NCBI RefSeq assembly: GCF_030052815.1
Contig: NC_079497.1
Coordinates: 20,784,258-20,848,257 of the forward strand
Reading direction: 5' to 3'
Length of the DNA: 64,000 bases
Source: Hevea brasiliensis
Taxonomy: Eukaryota; Streptophyta; Magnoliopsida; Malpighiales; Euphorbiaceae
Shown here: positions 10,853 through 21,772 of the stretch, piece after piece
Numbering within the stretch: the first letter of the stretch is position 1
How the letters are laid out: each line of letters begins with the position of its first letter
Notes under the pieces: model-generated
Databases searched by the model: none
The model's input: the letters and a program-made list of their open reading frames with translations, nothing else
Told to the model about the DNA's origin: nothing
Translations under genes and position numbers: made by a program

Positions 10853-13800
10853 TAATTGATTAATTAATTATGATGTAATTGATTATAGTTACTTAATTTA
10901 TGATCTAATTTATTATGATCTACTGAATTAATTGATAAAATACCTGATAATATTTGATTATAATATAATTAATTATGACTACTTGATTTATGATCGAATT
11001 GATTATGATCTACTTGATTAATTGATAAAATACTCGATTGTAGTTGATTATGATCTAATTGATCAAAGTTAGTTGATTTATCATCTAATTGATTAAGATC
11101 TAGTAGATTAATTGAAAAAAAAAATTCAATTGTACTTGATTGTGATGTAATTGATGATAGTTACTTGATTTATCATCTGATTGATTTATGAAATACTTGA
11201 TTAATTAATAAAATACACTATTGTACTTGATTATGATCTAATTGATCATAGATACTTGATTTATGATCTAATAATTGAAAAAATAATTAATTGTAGCTGA
11301 TTATGATCCAATTAATCATAATTAGATGATTTATAATCTAATTGATTAAGATCTACTAGATTAATTTGAAAAATACCCAATTGTACTTGATTATAATGTA
11401 ATTGATCATGATTACTTGATTCATAATTTAATTGATTATGATCTACTTGATTAATTAAAAAAAATACTTGATTGTAATTGATTATGATCCAATTAATCAC
11501 AATTAGTTGATTTATAATCTAATTGATTAAGATCTACTAGATTAATTGAAAAAAAAAAAAAGACACCCAGTTATACCTAATTGTGTTGTAATTGATCATA
11601 GTTACTTGATTTATGATCTAATTGATTATGATCTATATGATTAATTGATAAAATACTCAATTGTAGTTGATTATGATCTAATTGATCAAAGTTAATTGAT
11701 TTATCATCTAATTGATTAAGATCTAGTAGATTAATTGAAAAAAAAAATATCCGATTGTACTTGATGTAATTGATGATAATTACTTGATTTATCATCTAAT
11801 TGATTATGATTTGCTTGATTGATAGATAAAATCCCTTATTGTGCTTGATTATGATCTAATTGATCATAATTACTTGATTTATGATCTACTTAATTAATTG
11901 AAAAAATACTTGATTGTAGTTGATTATGATCCAATTAATCATAATTAGTTTATTTATATTCTAATTAATTAAGATCTACTAGATTAATTTAAAAAATACT
12001 CGATTGTATTTGATTATAATGTAATTAATCATGATTACTGGATTTATAACTCAACTCAACTCAACTAAGCCTTTATTCCAAAAATTTGGGATTAGCTATA
12101 TGAATTCATTTTTTCCACTCTAAACGATTTTGGGTTAAATCCTCAGAAATTTGTAATACTTTTAGGTCATGTTGTACTACTTTTCTCCAAGTCAATTTAG
12201 GTCTACCCTTTTTTTTCTTTCTATCATCTAACTTAATGTGCTCTACTTGTCTAACTAGAGCCTTCGTATGTCTACGCTTCACATGACCAGATTACTTGAT
12301 TTATGATCTAATTAATTATAATCTTAATTGAAAAAAAAAATACTTGATTGTAATTGATTATGATCCAATTAATCATAGATAATTGATTTATAATCTAATT
12401 GATTAAGATCTACTAGATTAATTGAAAAAAAAATACCCAAGTATACCTGATTGTGTTATAATCGATCATAGTTACTTGATTCATGATCTAATTGATTATG
12501 ATCTACTTGATTAATTGATAAAATACTTTATTGTAGTTGATTATGATCTAATTGATCAAAGTTAATTGATTTATCATCTAATGATCTAGTAGATTAATTG
12601 GGGAAAAAAACACCCAATTGTACTTGATGTAATTGACGATAGTTACTTTATTTATCATCTAATTGATTATGATCTAATTGATTAATTGATAAAATATACT
12701 ATTATACTTGATTATGATCTAATTAATCATAATTACTTGATTTATGATCTACTTGATCAATTGAAAAAATAACTGATTGTAGTTGATTATGATCCAATTA
12801 ATCATAATTAGTTGATTTATAATCTAATTGATTAAGATCTGCTAGATTAATTTAAAAAAATATCCGATTATACTTGAATATAATGTAATTGATCATGATT
12901 ACTTGATTTATGATCTAATTGATTATAATTTACTTGATTAATTGAAAAAAAATGCTAGATTTAATTGATTATGATCTAATTAATCATAATTAGTTGATTT
13001 ATAATCTAATTGATTAAGATCTACTAGATTAATTGAAAAAAAAAACCTAATTATACCTGATTGTGTTATAATTAATCATAGTTACTTGATTTATGATTTA
13101 ATTGATTATAATTTATTTAATTAATTGATAAAATACTCTATTGTACTTAATTATGAGCTAATTGATTATATTTACTTGATTTATGATCTATTTAATAATG
13201 ATCTACTTGATTAATTGATAAAATACCTGATTATACTTGATTATGATGTAATTAATTATAGTTACTTGATTTATGATTTACTTAATTAATTGATAAAATA
13301 CACAATTATAGTTGATTATAATCTAATTGATCATAGTTAGTTGATTTATAATCTTATTGATTAGGATCTACTAGATTAATTGAAAAAAAAAAACCTGATT
13401 GTAATTAATTGTGATTTAATTAATCATAATTACTAGATTTATGATCTAATTAATTATAATATACTTAATTAATTGATAAAATATCCTATTGTACTTGATT
13501 ATAATTTAATTAATCATAGTTACTTGATTATGATCTAATTGATTGTGATCTACTTCATTAATTTATAAATTACCATATTGTACTTGATTATGATGTAATT
13601 GATCATGGTTAATTGACTTATAATCTAATTGATTAATTTATAAAATTCCCCATTATATTTGATTATGATGTAATTGATCATAATTACTTGATTTATGATC
13701 TAATTGATTATGATTTACTTGATTAATTAATAAAATACTCTATTGTACTTGATTATGATTTAATTGACCATAGTTACTTGATTTATAACCTAATTGATTA

Positions 13801-14118
13801 TGATCTACTTGATTAATTGATAAAATACCTAATAGTACTTGATTATGATCTAATTAATCATAATTACTTGATTTATTATCTAATTGATTATGATCTACTT
13901 GAATAATTGATAAAATACCATTGCTTATTATCTAATTGATCATGATTACTTGATTTATTATCTAATTGATTATGATCTACTTGATTAATAGATAAATTAT
14001 CTAATAGTATTTTATTAATATATAATTGATCATAATTACTTGATTAGTTGATCTAATTAATTATTATATAATTGATTATAGTTACTTGATTAATTGATCT
14101 AATTGATTATAGTCACTT
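10853..14118. repeat. Tandem array with a period of about 90 bp
   Basis: The unit contains in order TTGATTATGATCTAATTGAT, CATAGTTACTTGATTTATGA, TCTAATTGATTATGATCTAC and TTGATTAATTGATAAAATAC. Equivalent words recur at 10931, 11021 and 11111, a 90-bp spacing, with small drifts later. Allowing for the LINE insert, about 33-34 degenerate copies are present. Within the unit a shorter GAT(C/T)TAATTGATTA word repeats about every 20-25 bp, showing that the 90-bp unit itself grew from a shorter repeat. Open frames (11312-11500, 11577-11795) are just translated repeat rich in N, Q, I and D. Confidence 0.93.
12048..12289 (-). mobile_element. 5'-truncated RTE-type LINE, 3' end only, inserted in the satellite array
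   Basis: On the minus strand this encodes the degenerate C-terminus of a plant RTE-clade LINE reverse transcriptase: VKRRHTKALVRQ, then KKGRPKLTWRKVVQHDL, then HIANP near the end. It terminates in short TTGAG tandem repeats (12048-12066 on the plus strand as CTCAA), a usual RTE-type tail instead of poly-A. Fifteen-base near-identical sequences flank it (12033-12047 and 12290-12304, one mismatch), a candidate target-site duplication, although the array contains this word anyway. In-frame stops show it is dead. Confidence 0.8.
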
Positions 14119-14657
14119 AATTTATGATCTAATTGGTTCACCGATTATTCCACCAGTTCGAACAGGTCAACTCCAGTTTGCTAAATAAAGGGTTTGAAGC
14201 TTGAACCAAATTGGTCAAACCGAATGAAACATTGGCCCCATCATAGCTTAAATCGAACCGAGCAATCGGTCTAATCCAATTCTAACAACACTATAAAATC
14301 AATTGTGATTGGTTGAATTTTTGGTCGACTATGATTGATTGAAAGATTGATATAAACTATTGATTGGTTAAAATTTTGGTGGAATGTGATTGGTTAAAAA
14401 AAGATGAGGTTTATAATTGGTTTAAGGATTGAACTGATTGGTTAAAAAAGAGGAGGGTTATGATTGGTTGAAAGATTGATCAAAACTGATTAGTCAAAAA
14501 AGAGAAAGGTTATAATTGGTTATATTTTGGAGGAAAATGATTTTGAAAGGAAAATAAATCAATTTGGAGCCAAAATGATTTAAGGGTAAAGTAGAAATTT
14601 CGCGTCATTTGTACATTTCTTGTAAACTTTTTTATGTACACTAAGGATTTTCCTTAT
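14119..14657. other. Degenerate TGATTGGTT-rich tract after the array
   Basis: The words TGATTGGTTGAA / TAATTGGTT recur about eight times between 14305 and 14525. A tract at 10425-10450 (ACCAATTAGAAACCAATTAG) left of the array carries the opposite-strand version. The ends near 10225-10270 and 14600-14650 also look loosely inverted (GTGTATTAAAATTTGTGTAC against GTGTACATAAAAAAGTTTAC). The whole 10.2-14.65 kb block may be one large inverted-repeat element that carried the array. Confidence 0.35.
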
Positions 14658-14669
14658 TACTATTCTCCT

Positions 14670-14713
14670 ATTGGAAATAGTTATTTAGTAATTTGCATAC
14701 TTTACTATTTATT
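14670..14713. repeat. Right copy of the direct repeat flanking the array block
   Basis: Matches 10174-10217 at 40 of 44 positions. It is far longer than any normal transposon target duplication, so it may reflect a segmental duplication rather than insertion. Confidence 0.75.
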
Positions 14714-15743
14714 ACTATTAATCTAAATTTTATAATCTTTTAAATGATGGGAATGATAATAGAAAACATGTTCTTACATGAGAACGTACTTTTTGGCCAT
14801 TATATCAAAGCTTTTATTGAGATTTGTGTTCTATTAATTATATTTTTTTTTTATTTTTTTCATAAAATAATCAATAAATTACAATATACACAATTTATAT
14901 ATATATCCTCCTGCGTTTTTTATAAAGATTACTGAACTTATTGAAAAATCATTGTACACTAAGCTAAAAAAGATCTACTTTTTCTTTGTCATTTTTTTTT
15001 TCTCTTTGTTAAGCAAAATTTATATATTTTATATATTTTCTTTTTAATTTATTGACAATTAAAATCGGTGACAAATTAAAAGTTTGTATTTTTTTTAATT
15101 ATTTTATATATTTTTATTTTTTTGTTAATCAGTTAAAAGAGCTTAATCCCACTTCAAGTTCAATAAAATTTAAATATGATCATATATTTTTTATTTATTA
15201 ATCAATTAAAATTAATAAAAAAAAAGTTTGGTATGCATGTTTTTCTAATATTACTTTCGAATGCCATTGAGGTGTTTAGTACTATTCGTCAACATGAGCT
15301 AAATTTCAATAATTTCCTTGAAATAAAAAATAAAGCCATCTCATTATATAACTTAATATCTGCATAAAACAATATGTCTTCAACTAATCGAAAATATAAA
15401 TAACTTGTCTTGCTCAAGAGGTGTTTTTACTTTCTCATCAAGTACAAAAAAGAGTAATAATAATTAAAAAAATTGTTCTAGCTATATTTAAGTTTTGTTG
15501 AAAAGAAGAGGAAGAACCAAAAGTATGCTTTGTGGAGATATACGTAAAAAACCAAACGCCATGAACATTGTATTTTTAATATTGTATTTTGTTAAATATT
15601 TTTCTGAAAAAAAAAAGTATGATTAAAGCTGCACAAATCTCAACTAAAGCTTTGATCTAACCGCTAAAAAACATGCTTTCCTATGGGAACGTGCTTTCTA
15701 TAACCATTTCCTTAAACGGTTACTAGTAACTTAATAAACTACA
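14714..15743. other. AT-rich intergenic DNA, no gene seen
   Basis: The frames at 14744-14935 and 15176-15367 have AT-driven composition and no recognisable domain. Nothing else stands out before the target duplication of the next element. Confidence 0.4.
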
Positions 15744-16473
15744 CAAATTAATGGTCTAATCATAAAAAGGCCAAATATTTACATGAATTATCAATTTTAA
15801 GTCTTTTTTTTTTCAATTTTAGCATAATTTCAAATTTTAGTATTTATTTTGGCTAGACAACAAATTTAAGAAATTTAGACGTTGATATGACGAATGACAT
15901 GGCCAAAATATTATTATTTTAGATGTTATTGCTGATGTAGCATGAACTAAAACATTGTTGCTGATGTGGGGGCGAACATAACAAAAATATTATTTTATAG
16001 GGAAAGTACAATGTAGTACCTTATACTTTTGCACTTTTTCAATTCGAGAATTAAAGAAAGTTTCGTGATAAATTGAGAATTGAACTATCACACTGTTATC
16101 ATATGGGGATTAAGTGGCTAACGTTGTTAACCATATTGACTTGGTGCTAATGTCAGCACAATGTCTAATATGGCATGCTAACATCAACGCCACAAACAAA
16201 TCCCTGAATTGCAAAAGGCTGAAAGTACAAATATTTAAATTGCAAATAAAATAAAGTTTCAACCTTGAATGTTAAAAGCACGAAAATTTTCAAAGTACAA
16301 AAAAAAAATTAAGGAGAGGGAGAGAGAAGAAATTAAAAAAAAGTTAGGAAAGACAAGGTGGCATGGGGAAGAGAGAGAGAGATAGGGAGAAAGTCTCTCT
16401 CTGTGTCTCTCCCTCTCATAATTTTTGATCTCTCAATTAGTCAAAGTGACAGAGAAAGGAGGAAAGTTGGATA

Positions 16474-16520
16474 AATTAAAAGATAGAGAGAGAGAGAGAG
16501 AGTAGAAAGAGAGGCAAATA

Positions 16521-16582
<62 letters not shown>
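16474..16582 (+). repeat. (GA)n microsatellite tract
   Basis: Two GA runs, about 16484-16502 and 16522-16582, are interrupted by a short A-rich segment. They sit at the left boundary of duplicated segment A. Confidence 0.92.
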
Positions 16583-16584
<2 letters not shown>

Positions 16585-17258
16585 CCCCCTTGCCTCTTTC
16601 TCTATATCTCTTTCTCCCTCTTTATCTCACAGTGTCTCTCTCACTCCATACATCTCCCATAGATACACATTGTTTCAAACCGAAACTAATCATTAAAATC
16701 TAATTAATCGAATTATCATATTTTAGAAATCAAACCGAACTAAAATGAATGAAAAATCAAATTGAACCGCTCTATTTCAATTCGTTTTAGTTTGAACAAA
16801 TTGGGTTTTGCGTTTTGATGAATTTTTAATTTAGATTTGATTTGCAAGTTATTTAGTTTGATTTTGATATTAATTTGAATCTAACAACCATTAATCAATA
16901 AAATTAAAATATATATATATAGAGAGAGAGACTCTCCCTTGCCTCTTTCTCTATATCTCTTTCTCCCTCTTTATCTCACAGTGTCTCTCTCACTCCATAC
17001 ATCTCCCATAGACACACACTGTTTCAAACCGAAACTAATCATTAAAATCTAATTAATCGAATTATCATATTTTAGAAATCAAACCGAACTAAAATGAATG
17101 AAAAATCAAATTGAACCGCTCTATTTCAATTCGTTTTAGTTTGAACAAATTGGTTTTTGCGTTTTGATGAATTTTTAATTTAGATTTGATTTGCAAGTTA
17201 TTTAGTTTGATTTTGATCTTAATTTGAATCTAACAACCATTAATCAATAAAATTAAAC
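16581..17258. repeat. 349-bp tandem duplication (segment A, two copies)
   Basis: The segment starting GACTCCCCCTTGCCTCTTTC at 16581 and ending near 16910 recurs from 16930 to about 17258 with only a few changes. Each copy is preceded by a GA run. High identity means the duplication is younger than the host element's terminal repeats. Confidence 0.93.
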
Positions 17259-17294
<36 letters not shown>

Positions 17295-17366
17295 CATATA
17301 TATGTATATAGATATATATCTATATACATATATATGTATATATATATATATATATATATACATATA
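17259..17366. repeat. Palindromic TA/TATG microsatellite
   Basis: A TA run contains a perfect palindrome built around GATATATATC with flanking TATACATATA and TATATGTATA words. It could extrude as a cruciform. Confidence 0.9.
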
Positions 17367-17600
17367 TAATTCATAAATTTCCTATAAAAATAAATCAATT
17401 TAAAAATCAATAACATAATTTGGTTCTGTTTGGTTCAATTGATTTTTTTCTTCAAAATCAAATCGAATTGAATCGAAATAATTAAAATTCTTAAAATGCA
17501 AAATTGAACCGAACTGAATTATCTTAAAAATCGAACTGAATTACCGAATTAAGGCAGTTTGATTCGATTTATTCGGTTCAAACTGAATAGTGCTCACCTC

Positions 17601-17691
<91 letters not shown>

Positions 17692-17735
17692 GTATATATA
17701 TATGTATATGTATATATATATGTATATACATATAC

Positions 17736-17789
<54 letters not shown>

Positions 17790-18034
17790 TTCATAAATTT
17801 CCTATAAAAATAAATCAATTTAAAAATCAATAACATAATTTGGTTCTGTTTGGTTCAATTGATTTTTTTCTTCAAAATCAAATCGAATTGAATCGAAATA
17901 ATCAAAATTCTTAAAATGCAAAATTGAACCGAACTGAATTATCTTAAAAATCGAACTGAATTACCGAATTAAGGTAGTTTGATTCGATTTATTCGGTTCA
18001 AACTGAATAGTGCTCACCTCTAAATCTCTCTCTT
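17362..18034. repeat. 420-bp-period duplication (segment B, two copies)
   Basis: Segment B (from ATTCATAAATTTCCTATAAA to GTGCTCACCTCTAAATCTC) occurs at 17362-17613 and again at 17783-18034 with very few differences. The copies are separated by a TC run and a TA/TG run. The minus-strand version of B resembles segment A and the AACCGAAC-rich stretch at 10690-10850, suggesting a shared older repeat. Confidence 0.92.
17606..17785. repeat. (TC)n followed by (TA/TG)n microsatellite
   Basis: A TC run of about 45 bp turns into a TATATG/TATA tract. Open frames on both strands (17590-17836) translate only into LS, RE and YI dipeptide runs and are rejected as genes. Confidence 0.95.
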
Positions 18035-18822
18035 ATTCCACCCTCTTTTCAATTTTTTTGGTCCCTCTCTTCAAAATTTTTTTTCCATATACTTATGAAA
18101 TTTTTATGCATTTAGCATGTAGGGATAGAAATTTGTTTTATTTACAATTTAATGACCTATAGTTTCAACCTTTTTCAAATTAGGGATTTGCTTATATGGC
18201 GTTGGCATGTGCCTTGATGATGTGGCACTAACGTTGGCATGCCACATTAGACGTGGCACTGATGTCGAAATGCCATGCTAGACGTGGTGCTGACATCGGC
18301 ATGTTACATTAGCACCACGTTAAGGTAGTTGACGACGTTAGTCACTTTTTCCTTAATTTGCTAATGGTGTAATAGTTCGATCCTCAATCTGCCACGGATC
18401 TTTTTTCAATCATTGAATTGAAAAAATGCGAAAGTACAGGATACTAAATTGTACTTTCCCTATTTTATATGTTATTATCGAAGTAGAGAAAACTTTGATA
18501 ATAAAAAAAGCTAAATGTTTTTTATTTTTGTCAATTATAATTAATTTTATTTGGTTCATTTTAATTATAGTTAGCTGACTAATTTTGACATAACTTAGTA
18601 AAAAAAGTTAATATTTTATTACTTAATACAATTATAAAAAAAAGAATTAATATTTATGTAACTTAGTACAATGGAAAAACAAATTTTCATCTCTTTTCTC
18701 ATATTTCCTTAAAACATATTTAAGAAACGTATTTGTGAAAATAGATAAAATTTTATTATATTTTCAAAAATAACAAATTCAAGTAAAAATATCAATTTAT
18801 AATAGTAATCATTACTTTAGAG

Positions 18823-18842
18823 CGCGCACACACACACACACA
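18823..18842 (+). repeat. (CA)n microsatellite
   Basis: GCGCGCACACACACACACA lies near the loop of the outer foldback element. It is one of the few asymmetric parts of that palindrome. Confidence 0.85.
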
Positions 18843-19936
18843 TAAATATATATATTAATAATCAACATGTGGGTGAATGCATATATGTATTAATGGATGA
18901 CAATGGTTGGAAGGAGAGACAGAAAGAGAGGTGGGTGGAGGGTGGAAGAGAGTGGTCCTCTCTTTAAAAAATAATAAATTATTTTTCTATTATACTAAAT
19001 ATTATTAATATTTTTTAGAGAAAGCACATCTCTCCGCCTCCTCCACCTTTCTCTCACTCTGTCCCTCCTCCCATCTAGCCTAATAATATATAGTCACATC
19101 TACACATATATTGATTATTAATTATATATATATCATAAAATTGTGATTATTGTTATTATTGATATTTTTAAATGAAATTTTAATTTTAAAAAGTATAATA
19201 AAATTTTATCTATTTACATAAATAAGTTCCTTAAATAAATTTTAAGGAAATATGAGGGGAGAGAAAGAGGAAAGATTATTATTTATTATTATACTATGTT
19301 ATATAAATATTAATTGTTTAAAATTGTATTAGTAATAAAACATGAACTTTTTTAACAAAGTTATATAAAAAATAGTTAGCTAGTTATAATTAAAAGAAGC
19401 CAAATAAAATTGGCTATAGTTGACAAAAATTAAAAAAAAAGTTTTTTTTTATTATCAAAGTTTACGCCATGTCAGCAATAATATATAAAATAATAATATT
19501 TTATTACGTCAACATCTAAAATAATAATATTTTGGCTATGTCATTCGCTACATCAGCGCTTAAAATCCCCAAATTTGATGCTAGCAAAAATAAATACTAA
19601 AGTTTAAAATTATGCTGAAATTGCAAAAAAAAAAAAAAAAAAAGACTAAAATTGACAATTCACATAATAGCTTTTGACTGTTAGACCCATATTAATAATC
19701 AACATAAAAAGTTAAAAAAAATTAAGAGTGCATATTATATTCTTTCAAAAAATTGAAAATAAAATAAAACAAAATAAATTGACTTTTTTTTTTTCATTTT
19801 CCCTCAAAAGTCATTTTTTATTTTCTTTTATTTTAAAGGAAAATTAAAAAAAAAAGTAGAGACAAATAAATCAAATAAAAATTGTATTTCTAATATATCC
19901 TTTTAAGATTGATCACTAATCTAGTTTTGATTGATT

Positions 19937-21767
19937 TGTTAGTAGTATGCCCTAAAGTATAGCTTGAAATTTGTATATTGTAATATTAATTCTCAATTAA
20001 TAGCAAATTTTTCTTTCTTTTAATTTAAATGGTTTATATTTAATTGAAAAGTCTAAAAGTAACTTGTTGGATGTTCCATTATTATGATATTAAGAATATG
20101 AATGACAGAATGAATTGGCACAAGTACTATAAATTTTGGTTCACAGTTAAAGATACCTCAATGGGCATGATTTAGCCAGCTAGATTGTCGCCCCTGTTCG
20201 TTTTCATAAATTAGTATGAGATACTAGTGAAAGTAGAATGGTAAGCCTGATGCCATCAGACATTATGATATTAGGACATATATTCCAAGCAACTAGGGTT
20301 TAACATTAACCATGAACCTAACTAGAATCAGGATTTTGTAATGAAGAGACCTTAGTGCATGGTATGTATGATCAAGGTTCAAAGGTAATTAATAAATTTA
20401 ATTCATCACTGATTGGGTAGTCATAGTAGATTATGCTAGGTGTCAACCATTATTTATGAGAGCCAATAGTGGAAATGGAATTTCACTATAGGTATGAAAA
20501 GAGTTTTAATAATATTAAAGAGTTAATATTATTCTTATTGCCAATTAGTAATGGATATAAGAAGTCACACACATAAGTACAAATGACCGAAATATAATTA
20601 ATTTGATTAATTAATTAAATAGTTTAATTGATTAATTAAATTAATGAATTTAGTTTAAATTAGATTGCAAAAGCCATAGCATGACTTAAAACTAAATTCA
20701 AGCAATTGGGCTTATTAGAAGAATATAAGCAAATATATAAAGAGTTTAAACATAAGTTTAACTAATTAAAAGAATTTAATTAACTAGCAATTTATATGTG
20801 ATATAAATTATAAGATAGGAGAATTAATTTAGCTAATATGACTTATAAAGCCATGAGAGAAAAGCAGCTCAGTGGCTTTGTAGAAATTAATTAGTAATTT
20901 ATATATGGCATAAATTATAAGATATGAGAATTAATTTGGCTAGTATGACTTATGAAGCCACGAGTAAAAAGTAGCTTAGTGGCTTGATAGAGATCTGGCT
21001 TAAGTTGACAAGTGACACCATGAGATGCTGACAACTCATCTAATTGATTAGATAAGAAGGTGACACTTGTAAAGCTCTTCTTATTGATGGGAGACAACTA
21101 ATCTCCACTAACCATGTTTAGAGGTTAGAAATCTCTAAAGTTGGACAATTCTATTCATTTTAGGGATATGAGAATCCCTACAATATAAAAAGCCAATACT
21201 ATCTTCATTTGGTGGAATCTTTTAAAAGATAACTTTTCTCTTCTTCCTTTTTCTCTCAAGCCAAAGTTCTTCTCGACCCATTTTCTTCCTCCAATTGATT
21301 CAAGAGATATTGGAAGTGTTTTACTCTTCAATCAAAGTTAGAGAAATTTGTTCTCTAATTACCCACAAGGAAAACCAATTACTCATTCTCTCTCTTGTGT
21401 ATTGCTTGGCTGAAGTAAGGGAGATCACAAGGAGGATTTGGTTCACGAGTTGGACTGCCTCTGATCGTGTGTTTGTGTGGACAAATAAGAGGATCGACTT
21501 TTGGAGATCTAAGCTACTTGGATTAGTGGTGTTTACTGATTCAATGCCTATTTGGATAAAATCCCTAAATCCTTAGTTTTGGTTTCATTTTTCTTGTTTC
21601 CTAATGACAAAATTAGACTAGATGATCAATTGAAGTCATAAGTGTTACGACTATATTGTAATTAATGCATGAAGATACTTAAAATGATTTGTATGCGATG
21701 CATGTAGCCTGGGTAGTTTAAAAACTAAAATTGTCTAATTTTGCTTGCTCTGTGCTTTCATCTTCCA
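19937..21767 (+). mobile_element. Solo LTR of 1,831 bp (probably Ty1-copia)
   Basis: The segment begins TGTTAGTAGTATGCCC and ends TTTCATCTTCCA, so it has the TG...CA ends of an LTR. The 5-bp direct repeat TGATT flanks it exactly (19932-19936 and 21768-21772). Removing it would leave a continuous empty site. A TATA-like ACAATATAAAAAGCC lies at 21179-21193, with a CT-rich leader after it. The words GCCCTAAAGTATA and AAGAAGTCACACACATAA resemble copia LTRs I have seen in woody plants. No internal domain or second LTR is present, so it arose by LTR-LTR recombination. The frames at 20915-21097 and 21295-21576 are within the LTR and not genes. Confidence 0.82.
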
Positions 21768-21772
21768 TGATT

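Larger units (their letters stand above)
16000..18460. mobile_element. Nested Mutator-like element with perfect 9-bp target duplication
   Basis: The left end GGGAAAGTACAATGTAGTAC is mirrored by the right end, which reads GGGAAAGTACAATTTAGTAT on the minus strand. Similarity continues for about 230 bp on each side, including CTAACGT and GGTGCTAATGT words. The 9-bp sequence TATTTTATA lies directly outside both ends (15991-15999 and 18461-18469). No transposase is present. The interior is simple repeats and two duplicated segments (16581-17258 and 17362-18034). It lies inside the left arm of the outer foldback element and is therefore younger. Confidence 0.9.
15753..19687. mobile_element. Foldback Mutator-like element (outer), split by a nested element
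   Basis: The two arms are long inverted repeats. Positions 15753-15999 plus 18461-18800 on the left read as the reverse complement of about 19150-19687 on the right, through shared words such as GAATGACATGGCCAAAATAT and ATATTTCCTTAAAA. Sequence between the arms (18890-19080, including a G-rich stretch inverted as CTCTCCGCCTCCTCCACC) is also loosely palindromic, so nearly the whole element folds back around about 18990. Imperfect 9-bp target duplications flank it: CAAATTAAT at 15744-15752 and CATATTAAT at 19688-19696. Without the nested insert the element is about 1.46 kb. It is non-coding; long arms and a 9-bp duplication are typical of Mutator-like elements. Confidence 0.82.

Noticed and set aside
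10853..14118. CRISPR-like repetition
   Set aside because: The units are contiguous and degenerate, without unique spacers, and the genome is a plant's.
17590..17836. Open frames on both strands across TC and TA runs
   Set aside because: They translate only into LS, RE, YI and HI dipeptide runs and come from microsatellites.
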